This document shows, piece by piece, positions 1 through 7,188 of a stretch of 64,000 bases of DNA (position 1 is the stretch's first letter; each line of letters begins with the position of its first letter). The stretch is from NCBI RefSeq assembly GCF_009882975.1, contig NZ_WTUX01000002.1:6489-70488 (forward strand), read 5' to 3'. This stretch comes from Maritimibacter harenae. GTDB lineage: Bacteria > Pseudomonadota > Alphaproteobacteria > Rhodobacterales > Rhodobacteraceae. A program made the position numbers and the translations under genes. The notes beneath the pieces are model-generated. The model saw only the letters and a list, made by a program, of their open reading frames with translations, was not told where the DNA came from and searched no databases.

Positions 1-30
1 GGCCTTGTCAGAGAAACTTGGCTTGAGGCG

Positions 31-780
31 GGGCAGGGCGCTGGCTAGCGTTCGAGCATGCCCAAGCCAAGTCCCTTCCGCTACTTCAAAACGTCGCCTG
101 AGATCATCCGTTTGGCGGTGATGCTGTACGTTCGGTTCCCGCTCTCGCTGCGAAATGTAGAGGACCTGCTCCATGAGCGCGGGATCGACGTGAGCCATGA
201 GACCGTCCGATATTGGTGGCATCGGTTCGGGCCAATGTTCGCGGCCGAGATCCGCAAGCGCCGGATTGACGGAATGCGGTCCAGTCGCTGGCGCTGGCAC
301 CTCGACGAGATGTTTGTGAAGATCAACGGGGAACGGCACTATCTTTGGAGGGCGGTCGACCATGAAGGAGAGGTCCTGGAGAGCTTTGTTACCAAGACCC
401 GCGACAGGAAGGCGGCCTTGAAGTTTCTAAAGAAAGCAATGCGCAAGCATGGCGGCCCGGAGACGATCGTGACCGACAAGCTCCGGTCCTACGGTGCCGC
501 CTTGAAAGAGCTCGGAGCCGATACGCGGCAGGAAACGGGCCGCTGGGTGAACAACCGCGCTGAGAACTCGCATCTACCATTCCGACGACGCGAAAGGGCC
601 ATGCTTCGGTTCCGGCGCATGCGAAGTCTCCAGAAATTCGCCTCCGTCCACGCCTCAGTCTCAAATCATTTCAACCAGGAACGCAGCCTCTCGAGCCGAC
701 CCGTTTTCAAGGCTAACCGCGCCGCCGCTCTGACCGAGTGGCGCGGTCTCTGCGCGGAATAAGGGACAGCGAACCTGCCC
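31..780 (+). mobile_element. IS6-family insertion sequence, tentative boundaries
   Basis: The element is defined by the complete IS6-type transposase gene inside it. An imperfect inverted repeat supports the ends: GGGCAGGGCGCTGGC begins at 31, and the complement of 763-780 reads GGGCAGGTTCGCTGTCC. No 8-bp target duplication is visible (left flank ttgaggcg, right flank tagctgag), which fits an adjacent deletion or rearrangement of the kind IS6 elements cause. The ends are inferred; an alternative left end at base 1 cannot be excluded because the window starts there. Confidence 0.55.
58..762 (+). CDS. IS6-family DDE transposase
   Basis: This 234-aa protein has the standard IS6/IS26 transposase layout. 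An N-terminal helix-turn-helix (about residues 25-55, with VSHETVRYWWHRFGP) is followed by an RNase H-like catalytic core. The DDE triad is visible as D83 (WHLDEMF), D140 (IVTDKLRSYG) and E169 (NNRAENSH). Length matches the family norm of roughly 235-240 aa and no frameshift is seen, so it should be active. It transposes its own element and can form cointegrates. It lies directly upstream of a truncated membrane-protein gene, so it probably caused that truncation. Confidence 0.95.
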   Translation: MPKPSPFRYFKTSPEIIRLAVMLYVRFPLSLRNVEDLLHERGIDVSHETVRYWWHRFGPMFAAEIRKRRIDGMRSSRWRWHLDEMFVKINGERHYLWRAVDHEGEVLESFVTKTRDRKAALKFLKKAMRKHGGPETIVTDKLRSYGAALKELGADTRQETGRWVNNRAENSHLPFRRRERAMLRFRRMRSLQKFASVHASVSNHFNQERSLSSRPVFKANRAAALTEWRGLCAE

Positions 781-900
781 TAGCTGAGACTGGTTCGAAT
801 TAGTCTGCCAGCACCCTCGCAGGAGCTTCTGGATGAGCTGGCGCCGGGACAGGGGGAGGCGACCCGCCTTCTGACGCAGCTGTCCGCACTGGGCCTGATC

Positions 901-2745
901 GTGGGGGAAGGATCGGCCGACAGCGAGCGGCTTTTCGACCAGACCTCGAAGATGCAGCGGAGCAGGCGGCTCGCCCAGCTGCGCACGCCGCTGGCGATCC
1001 GGTTTCCACTTTTCGATCCTGATCGGCTGCTTTTGAAGCTCTCTCCGCTCGGTCGCTTGATCTTTTCACGCATCGGCCTGTTTCTCTGGCTGGCCGTGGT
1101 CGGCACCGGCCTTGGCACGGCCGTCCTGCATGGCGAAGAGCTGTCGGCCAACATGATGGACCGGTTCCTGTCCGCCGAGAACGTCCTCGCCATGACGGCG
1201 ATCTTCGCCGTCCTCAAGCTGTTCCACGAATTCGGCCACGGGCTCGCCGTGCGCCGTTGGGGCGGAGAAGTGCACGAGATGGGCATCATGCTGCTCGTGC
1301 TGGTGCCGGTCCCTTATGTCGACGCGACCGCCGCCAACGAATTCCACACGCGGCTTCGGCGCGTCATCGTCTCGGCGGCCGGCATGTATGTCGAACTGTT
1401 CCTCGCGGCCCTGGCGATCCTTCTCTGGGCCCGGGTCGAGCCCGGCATGGTGCGCGCGGGGCTCTACAACGCGGCGCTGATCGGGTCGGTGAGCACGCTG
1501 CTGTTCAACCTCAACCCGCTTCTGCGGTTCGACGGGTATTACATCCTCTCCGATCTGCTGGGGATTCCCAACCTGGGCACCCGCAGCACCGCGTATTTCA
1601 AGTATCTCACGCAGCGCTACATCCTGTTCCTGGACGACGCGACGACACCCGAGACGCAGCCGGCCGAGAAACGGTGGCTCTTCTTCTACGCGGTGGCGGC
1701 CTTTCTCTACCGGATCACGATCGTGCTGGCGATCGCGCTGGTGGTGTCCAAGATGCTGTTCTTCATCGGCATTGCTCTCGCGGTCTGGGCCGTGGGGCAG
1801 TTCCTGGTCCTTCCCGCGATACAGATGATCCGCTTCCTCCTGTTCTCGCCTCGGCTGCGGGGCGGGCGCTTCCGCGTCATACTGCGGGCGCTGACGGCCA
1901 CCGGCGCGCTCGCCTTTCTCCTCTTCGTCATTCCCGCACCACGCTCGACGGTGACGTGGGGGGTCGTCTGGGTCCCCGAAGGCGGCGAGGTCGTGGCGGG
2001 GACGGACGGGTTCGTGTCCGACATCGCGGTGCGCAACGGTCAACAGGTTGCGGCCGGTGATGTCATCGCGCACCTGGACAACGAACGCACGCGGGGGGAG
2101 CTGGCGCGACTCGAGGCCCGGCGGGAGGCGCTGGAGACCCAGGTGCGCGCGGATTTCGTCGAGGACCGGGTTGCGCGTCGCGTGACCGAGCTCGAGCTCG
2201 ACCAGATCATCCGGCGGATCGACGACACCCGGCACCGTATCGAGGCGCTCACGCTCGCCGCACGGCTCTCGGGCCAGTTCTCGGTCGCGGTGTCCGGGGA
2301 CCTGGAAGATCGCTACGTCCAGCGCGGCGAGCGCCTGGGCTTCGTCATTCCGTCCGACCGCGCGACCGTCCGGGTCGCCGTGCGCCAGCAGGACGTCGAC
2401 CTCGTGCGTGCGTCGCTGAACGACATCCGGCTGATGTCGATGGACGACAGCGGCGTCGAGGGATCGGGCCGGCTGGTGCGCGAAGTCCCGGCCGCCTCGA
2501 CGCAGCTTCCGTCGATGGCATTGTCCACGATGGGGGGCGGCGACGTGGAGGTGGCGCAGGGCGAAGACGGGCAGCCCGCCGCGCTCGTCGATCACTTCCA
2601 TCTGGAAATCCGTCCCGAGCGGGTCGAGCACCGGCGCCGCGTGGGCGAAAAGATCCGCGTCAAGTTCCAGCACGAACCACAGCCGATCGGGCAACAGGCC
2701 TATCGGCGGCTGCGCCAACTGTTCCTGAGTGAATTCAGTGTCTGA
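901..2745 (+). CDS. 5'-truncated M50 zinc metallopeptidase / HlyD-like membrane protein
   Basis: The 614-aa product has several membrane segments (about residues 55-300) and a site-2-protease-type zinc site: HEFGH at 109-113 and NPLLRFDGYY later supplying the Asp ligand. A C-terminal lipoyl/HlyD-like region (about 350-600) follows, with coiled-coil arms around residues 395-460. This is the architecture of 'peptide zinc metalloprotease' proteins found near exporters. The frame is open upstream to 784, just after the IS6 end, and codes for a recognisable piece of the family's N-terminal region (TRLLTQLSALGLIV). The start GTG at 901 is therefore only the first usable codon. The original N-terminus and promoter appear lost. 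Function after truncation is uncertain. Confidence 0.8.
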   Translation: MGEGSADSERLFDQTSKMQRSRRLAQLRTPLAIRFPLFDPDRLLLKLSPLGRLIFSRIGLFLWLAVVGTGLGTAVLHGEELSANMMDRFLSAENVLAMTAIFAVLKLFHEFGHGLAVRRWGGEVHEMGIMLLVLVPVPYVDATAANEFHTRLRRVIVSAAGMYVELFLAALAILLWARVEPGMVRAGLYNAALIGSVSTLLFNLNPLLRFDGYYILSDLLGIPNLGTRSTAYFKYLTQRYILFLDDATTPETQPAEKRWLFFYAVAAFLYRITIVLAIALVVSKMLFFIGIALAVWAVGQFLVLPAIQMIRFLLFSPRLRGGRFRVILRALTATGALAFLLFVIPAPRSTVTWGVVWVPEGGEVVAGTDGFVSDIAVRNGQQVAAGDVIAHLDNERTRGELARLEARREALETQVRADFVEDRVARRVTELELDQIIRRIDDTRHRIEALTLAARLSGQFSVAVSGDLEDRYVQRGERLGFVIPSDRATVRVAVRQQDVDLVRASLNDIRLMSMDDSGVEGSGRLVREVPAASTQLPSMALSTMGGGDVEVAQGEDGQPAALVDHFHLEIRPERVEHRRRVGEKIRVKFQHEPQPIGQQAYRRLRQLFLSEFSV

Positions 2746-4303
2746 CGCGGCGCTCGATATCCGCGCAAGCCGCGCAGGCTCGCGAAAGGCGCGACGCGCG
2801 GCGGCCGGCCATTACGACGCCGACCGGCTCGATGCCCTGTTGGGGCAGACGAGCGCACCGGCCACACGCGCCCTTGCTTTGCGCCTGTCGGAGGGGCAGC
2901 GCGCGCTCGAGAGCGGCCCTCACGACCTGGCCGTGATCGCGCACGCCCTCGCCAATGTCGCCGGCCGCGGTGGGCGGGTGCAGGTTCTGTCGTTTGACGA
3001 CACCAGCCTGCGCGTCCATGACAGACTCGCCCCGGTACTGACCCGGATGAACGTCACCTGCGCCGCGATCCGGCCGGACATGCCGGTGCGGGCGCGGGCC
3101 CAGGCCTACGACGCCCGGGTCGTGTTTCTCGGCGCGCAGGATGCCGGGCTCGACCTTCTGCGGTCCCGCGTGTCCGCCGTGCGGCTCGGCGACCTGCGCG
3201 ATGGCTTCACCCGTCTCGCACCCCGCGCCGCGGCCGCGCGACTTCCCCGGCCCAGGGACATCGACTTCGCGCTGGTTCTCGACGCCGACCAGACGCTGAT
3301 CGAACGCTCGCTCGCGGGGATCGTGCTCACCGGCGAAGCACAAACAGGCCCGGCGCCGGTGTTGAGCGCGACCGAGACGCTCGGGATCGCCTCGCAGTTC
3401 GGCGCACGGGATTTCCGCTTCGTCGAGGGCGCGGCCGAATTGACGCCGGCGGGGCGTGAACGGCTCGAGCTTCTGACCTCGACGATGGGCCCGGCCTGGG
3501 CCAACCCCGCGCGCGCCGAACTCGCCGTGCGCGCGGGCCTCGCCTGCCTTCACCTTTGGCATCAGGGCGAAGATTACGTGATCGAAGAGGGCGCGGTCCG
3601 GGCCAGCGATGCGCTCGCGTCCAGGGCGCTCAACCTGCCGGGGCTCGACCCCGCCGCACTGCTGGCGGCGCGCCACAGGCTCGGAGACGACCGGGAAAAA
3701 TCGTCTTCGCTGGACCGCATCCCGCTGCGTGCCTTGCTTGCGCTCTACCCAAACCTGTCCACGCTGGTCCGCGATCTGCCGCGCCACGAGCCGGAGTTGA
3801 AATCGGCCTATGGGCTGCGTGCCCTGGGCCCGACGCGCAAGGTCCGCACGGAGCCATGCCTTCACGCCGCGCTGTTGCCGCACGCCTGCGGGCCCGCGCG
3901 GGCAGGGGATGTCTACCTCGTCGGCGGAACGAGCCGCGACGCGGAGCGGGTGCGGGCCGAGGCCGGAAATCCGCGCATCACCTGGCCCGCACCGGCCGAG
4001 AAGCCGGCGGGCGACCGGCCGATTGCCGTCGTGTCGCTCGGCGGCAATGCCTGGCCACAGTGGGCGCTGGACGAGGACGTTCTGCGGATCACCCTTCTTG
4101 CGCCCGACGAAGACCGGGCGCCGCCGTCCCGTTTGGCGCGTTTTCTGTCCGGTCACAGGATGTTGCGCCCGTTGAACGCGATCCTCTTTCGATACCTCGA
4201 TCGGCGTCGCACGGCGGACGCGACCCGATTGCGCCAGCGCCTTTACGACTTCGACCGCTCCTGCCGAAACGCCGTCACCATCCTCGGGAACTACCATGAT
4301 TGA
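2729..4303 (+). CDS. Degenerate SecA-like protein without Walker A
   Basis: The 524-aa protein follows SecA segment by segment but at low identity. Residues 50-70 match the SecA region around GEGKT, yet read ALESGPHDLAV with no GKT. Residues 179-200 (DFALVLDADQTLIERS...VLTGE) match the DEVDS Walker B and LIISG region. Residues about 265-295 match the SecA stretch HALF..DYIV.DG. YPNLSTLV...YGLRAL matches the SecA FRLYPKLSGMTGTA...YGL segment. The ATPase should be dead. It overlaps the peptidase gene upstream by 17 nt and the adaptor gene by 8 nt, so it is translationally coupled. A role as a non-catalytic substrate receptor or scaffold for export is inference. Start is GTG 2729 or 2738. Confidence 0.7.
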   Translation: MNSVSDAALDIRASRAGSRKARRAAAGHYDADRLDALLGQTSAPATRALALRLSEGQRALESGPHDLAVIAHALANVAGRGGRVQVLSFDDTSLRVHDRLAPVLTRMNVTCAAIRPDMPVRARAQAYDARVVFLGAQDAGLDLLRSRVSAVRLGDLRDGFTRLAPRAAAARLPRPRDIDFALVLDADQTLIERSLAGIVLTGEAQTGPAPVLSATETLGIASQFGARDFRFVEGAAELTPAGRERLELLTSTMGPAWANPARAELAVRAGLACLHLWHQGEDYVIEEGAVRASDALASRALNLPGLDPAALLAARHRLGDDREKSSSLDRIPLRALLALYPNLSTLVRDLPRHEPELKSAYGLRALGPTRKVRTEPCLHAALLPHACGPARAGDVYLVGGTSRDAERVRAEAGNPRITWPAPAEKPAGDRPIAVVSLGGNAWPQWALDEDVLRITLLAPDEDRAPPSRLARFLSGHRMLRPLNAILFRYLDRRRTADATRLRQRLYDFDRSCRNAVTILGNYHD

Positions 4304-5096
4304 CCTTCGCATCCCCTGTCTCGCCCTGTGCCTCGCCTCCCCGGTCCATGCCGAAACCTACGATTGCCTCATGGCCCCCTGGCGCACCGTGGAGGTCGGA
4401 ACGCCGGCCGCGGGGATCATCGACACGGTGGAGATCGACCGGGGCGACCGGGTCGAAGCCGGACAGGTGCTGGCGCTCCTCGACTCCGAGATCGAGGAAG
4501 CGACCGCCGCCATGGCCCGGCGGCGCGCGGACTCCACGACATCGGTCGACCTTGCGCTCGCCCAGTTCGACTTCGAGGCCGGGAACGTCGATCGCGCGCG
4601 GAAATTGAACGAGCGCGGTGTCCTGCCGGACCAGGAAATGGCCCAGGCCGAGGCCGCCTTCGAAATCGCACGGCTGCGGGTGACGGAAGCGCGCGAGGAG
4701 CGGAAAGCGGCGGAGATGGAGTTGGGCCGCACGGAAGCCATCCTCAAGCGGCTCGTGGTCCGCAGTCCGTTGAACGGCGTCGTCATGGAGGTCGTCGGGG
4801 CAGCGGGCGAATACGTGTCGCAGTCGGACTCGGTGGCGACCGTCGCGATGATCGACCCGATCCAGGTCGACGCCTTCCTGCCGCTCGACCTGATCGGCCG
4901 CATTGAGGAGGGGGACGAGGTGACCGTGCGCCCGCAAGCTCCCATCGGCGGAGAGCTCACGGGTACGCTCGATGTCATCGACGAGGTCGCCGACGCACGC
5001 AGTGGCACGATCCGGGTGCGCATCCGGCTCGAGAACGGCGCGTACAGGACGCTCGCGGGCCTCAATTGCAGCGTCGAATTCGATCTTCGGCCTTGA
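4296..5096 (+). CDS. Periplasmic adaptor (HlyD / membrane-fusion) protein
   Basis: This 266-aa protein starts with a signal peptide ending near SPVHA (residue 19). It then has a lipoyl half-domain (GIIDTVEIDRGDRVEAGQVLALLDSE), an alpha-helical hairpin rich in Ala, Arg and Glu (about 65-145), the second lipoyl half (VVRSPLNGVVMEVVGAAGEYV), and a beta-barrel domain. This is the membrane-fusion protein plan. It is short for a free-standing efflux adaptor. No outer membrane channel or ABC/RND pump gene is adjacent, so it likely works with the upstream peptidase/HlyD and SecA-like proteins, whose genes it overlaps. Confidence 0.85.
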   Translation: MIDLRIPCLALCLASPVHAETYDCLMAPWRTVEVGTPAAGIIDTVEIDRGDRVEAGQVLALLDSEIEEATAAMARRRADSTTSVDLALAQFDFEAGNVDRARKLNERGVLPDQEMAQAEAAFEIARLRVTEAREERKAAEMELGRTEAILKRLVVRSPLNGVVMEVVGAAGEYVSQSDSVATVAMIDPIQVDAFLPLDLIGRIEEGDEVTVRPQAPIGGELTGTLDVIDEVADARSGTIRVRIRLENGAYRTLAGLNCSVEFDLRP

Positions 5097-5189
5097 CGGG
5101 GGGCCGTTTTCCAGACCTCCGCGTCATCGCCCCGGGGTTGACTCGTTGGCCAGAACCGAAAGGATGGTTAACGAAAGGTGGTGATCTAT

Positions 5190-5450
5190 ATGGCAGCACC
5201 AGCCCAAGTGACATGGGCCGAAGTCGGTGCAAACGGTTCGGAAGTGGTCATGATCGGTGGTGAGCGCCGCACGTTGTTCGGGCGCTCCAAGTGGCAACTT
5301 TCCGTCGCTGACGCAATCACGATGATCGAACAGGATGAATGGCGCTTCTTCGTCGAAGAAGACGGAGACACGGATTGGCTCGAAATTCGTGAAACGCCGG
5401 AGGGCGACAAGGTCCTCCCCCTGTCCGGTCCTATCAGCAAGGTCTTGTAG
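5190..5450 (+). CDS. DUF3892-like small protein
   Basis: The 86-aa product has the core pattern of DUF3892 proteins: a glycine-rich IGGE turn, then W-x-LSVADAI-x-x-IE and a WRFFVE strand, ending with an LPLSGP tail. ATG 5190 is chosen over the GTG codons at 5178 and 5181 because AAAGGTGG sits about 8 bases upstream. It lies 93 bases after the adaptor gene and may belong to the same operon. Function is unknown. It has no signal peptide, so it is cytoplasmic or a possible partner of the degenerate SecA-like protein. Confidence 0.65.
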   Translation: MAAPAQVTWAEVGANGSEVVMIGGERRTLFGRSKWQLSVADAITMIEQDEWRFFVEEDGDTDWLEIRETPEGDKVLPLSGPISKVL

Positions 5451-5641
5451 GCTCCGCGAAAAGGCGGATCGCCGTCTCGCACCGACGAGGCGGCACGGCA
5501 GATCTGCGTCAGGATGCGCATGGATGCGAGGAGGGGATCGACCCTCGGATCTCTCGCCCGCTTGCGGCGGGCCGTCAGGCATGCCGGACTGTTGGCTGCC
5601 AGTCGCCCCGAGGACTTCTATGGTGCTGCGCCGCCGCGCCG

Positions 5642-5800
5642 CGAATTTACTTAGAAATTCTAAGCAATACTCCGCCATTCGAGCTCGATGATTTTTCTAA
5701 TTTACTGAAAAAGATGGAAAAAATTATCAAGCATTTTCTTCCTCTTGCAAAGCAATCAGGCATCCTTAACTTTAATCCTCAAAGAGCAAGCTATGGCTAG
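5642..5800 (+). pseudogene. AT-rich coding-like remnant or small peptide gene
   Basis: One frame stays open across the AT-rich patch and ends at TAG 5798-5800. Its translation looks protein-like (EILSNTPPFELDDF, then LLKKMEKIIKHFLPLAKQSG). The only ATG in frame is 5714, which would give a 28-aa peptide ending NPQRASYG. No good ribosome site precedes it (gaaaaag only). Upstream of about 5640 the frame turns GC-rich and loses any protein character. It could be the tail of a foreign gene cut by recombination or a small peptide gene next to the ATP-grasp ligase. I do not recognise it. Confidence 0.35.
5650..5664. promoter_or_regulatory. Perfect 15-bp palindrome CTTAGAA-A-TTCTAAG
   Basis: Seven-base arms are perfectly complementary around a single central A in an AT-rich region about 230 bp upstream of the ATP-grasp gene. 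Shape and setting fit a dimeric regulator site, but no regulator gene is adjacent and no second copy was noticed. Confidence 0.35.
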
Positions 5801-5896
5801 CTCTTTCGGCAGGGCGGCAATGACCGCCGAGAACCCGCAGATTCCGGGTCGCCGAGGAGCCCTCCCACGTCGTCATGGCCAACAGAGGAGCACGAA

Positions 5897-7123
5897 ATGA
5901 ACAATTACGATCCCGAGAAAGGCTACGTCGCCCTGCTGGGCTGGAGCCTGAACGCCATCGACGCAGCGGACCGGTTCGACCGGCGCTACATCGTCGTGGC
6001 CCCGTCCTGGGCCGAAGAGTACTGCGCCCAGAACGACATTCCCTTCATCAGCTGGGATTTCGACCGGCTGAACGAACGCTCCCACGAGCTCGCGCATCGG
6101 CTGCAGGAGGAAGGGGTCGACGTGGCCATTCCGCTCTACGAGGAGACGGTGGAATGGGCCGGCGCCATCAACTCGGTCCTGATGGGCAACCCGCGGCTTC
6201 TGGGGCAATCCATGCTGTTCCGGGACAAGTCGCTCATGAAACGTCGCGCGCAGCTTGGCGGCATCCGCGTGGGCGTTTTCGAAGAGGCGCACGACCGGGG
6301 CGACGTGACCCGGTTCCTCGTCCGGGTGAACCAGACGTTGCTCAAGCTCGACGGCGACCCGCACGATCCGATCCACTTCAAGGCGTTCGACAAGTCAGGC
6401 ACCGCGGGCCACCGGGTTATCCGCACGCCCGAGGACGTGGACAACATTCCCGACGAGGAATTCCCGGCGCTGCTGGAAAGCCACCTCGACGGGTGGGAGT
6501 TCGCGGTCGAGGCCTGGATCAAGGACCGCAAGATCCAGTTCCTGAACATTTCCGAATACGTGACGCTGGGCTACTCGGTCTTCGTGCCGGCGACACCGGA
6601 ACTGGAAGCGCACCGCGAGCGGATCACCGAGGAAATCGAGAAGCTCATCGAGACCTTCGACATCGATTTCGGCTTCATCCATCCGGAGTATTTCCTGACC
6701 AACGACGGCAAGCTCTACTTCGGCGAGGTCGCCTACCGTCCGCCGGGCTTCAAGGCGCTCGAACTGATCGAACGCGCTTACGGGTTCAGCGGCTACCAGG
6801 GGCTCATCGTCGTGTTCGACCCGAAGACGACGCAGGAAGAGCTCGACGCCTTCTTCCCGACGCCGATCGAGGACGCCAAGGGTCACGCCGGCTGCTTCGG
6901 CGTCTACCCGCGCCGCCGCGTGGTCAGCCGGCTCGAGGTGCCGGAGGAAACGAACAACCACCCGTATTTCGAATTCCACGAGCTGTCCGAGCCGATGGAA
7001 CAGAAGGTCACCAAGCGCACCGCCTTCGGGACGCACTGGGGTCTGGCCTTCTTCTTCGGCGACGATCCGCACCGGCTGCGTGATCTTCTCAAGGAGCAGG
7101 AAGAGCTGGACTTCTACGTCTGA
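5897..7123 (+). CDS. ATP-grasp ligase
   Basis: This 408-aa protein has an N-terminal Rossmann-like pre-ATP-grasp region (about 1-100) and then an ATP-grasp fold. The C-terminal metal/ATP signature is clear near FGFIHPEYFLTNDGKLYFGEVAYRPPG (acidic residues followed by R-P-x-G), preceded by FAVEAWIKDRKIQFLNISEY. It resembles carboxylate-amine/thiol ligases related to biotin carboxylase and peptide ligases. The substrate is not evident. GAGGAG lies just upstream of ATG 5897. A 65-bp gap separates it from the next gene, so the two are probably one operon. ATP-grasp enzymes next to thiol hydrolases are known in peptide-modification systems; applying that here is inference. Confidence 0.82.
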   Translation: MNNYDPEKGYVALLGWSLNAIDAADRFDRRYIVVAPSWAEEYCAQNDIPFISWDFDRLNERSHELAHRLQEEGVDVAIPLYEETVEWAGAINSVLMGNPRLLGQSMLFRDKSLMKRRAQLGGIRVGVFEEAHDRGDVTRFLVRVNQTLLKLDGDPHDPIHFKAFDKSGTAGHRVIRTPEDVDNIPDEEFPALLESHLDGWEFAVEAWIKDRKIQFLNISEYVTLGYSVFVPATPELEAHRERITEEIEKLIETFDIDFGFIHPEYFLTNDGKLYFGEVAYRPPGFKALELIERAYGFSGYQGLIVVFDPKTTQEELDAFFPTPIEDAKGHAGCFGVYPRRRVVSRLEVPEETNNHPYFEFHELSEPMEQKVTKRTAFGTHWGLAFFFGDDPHRLRDLLKEQEELDFYV

Positions 7124-7188
7124 TCTTTCGGCCCGGGGGCGGGGCGTGTAAGCAGTGTCGCGAACTCGATCGGTCTGGAGGCTGATCC

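Larger units (their letters stand above)
5451..5896. other. 446-bp gap: GC-rich hairpin part, then AT-rich patch
   Basis: The first part (5451-5640) is GC-rich and includes a GCCCGC/GCGGGC hairpin at 5556-5572 without a T-tract. From about 5641 to 5810 the DNA becomes strikingly AT-rich compared with everything around it, holding a short coding-like stretch and a perfect palindrome listed separately. The last 85 bases return to high GC and carry the ribosome site for the next gene. Confidence 0.6.

Noticed and set aside
1-30. GGCCTTGTCAGAGAAAC at the window start as the left end of the IS6 element
   Set aside because: It resembles some IS6 ends, but its complement is not found after the transposase gene, whereas the 31/780 repeat pair is. 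It is kept only as an alternative because the window begins there.
1066-2718. A 550-codon open frame on the minus strand opposite the M50 gene, with similar long antisense frames elsewhere
   Set aside because: It has repetitive Arg/Gly/Asp/His-rich composition, no domain pattern, and mirrors a convincing plus-strand protein. This is the usual artefact of very GC-rich third positions.
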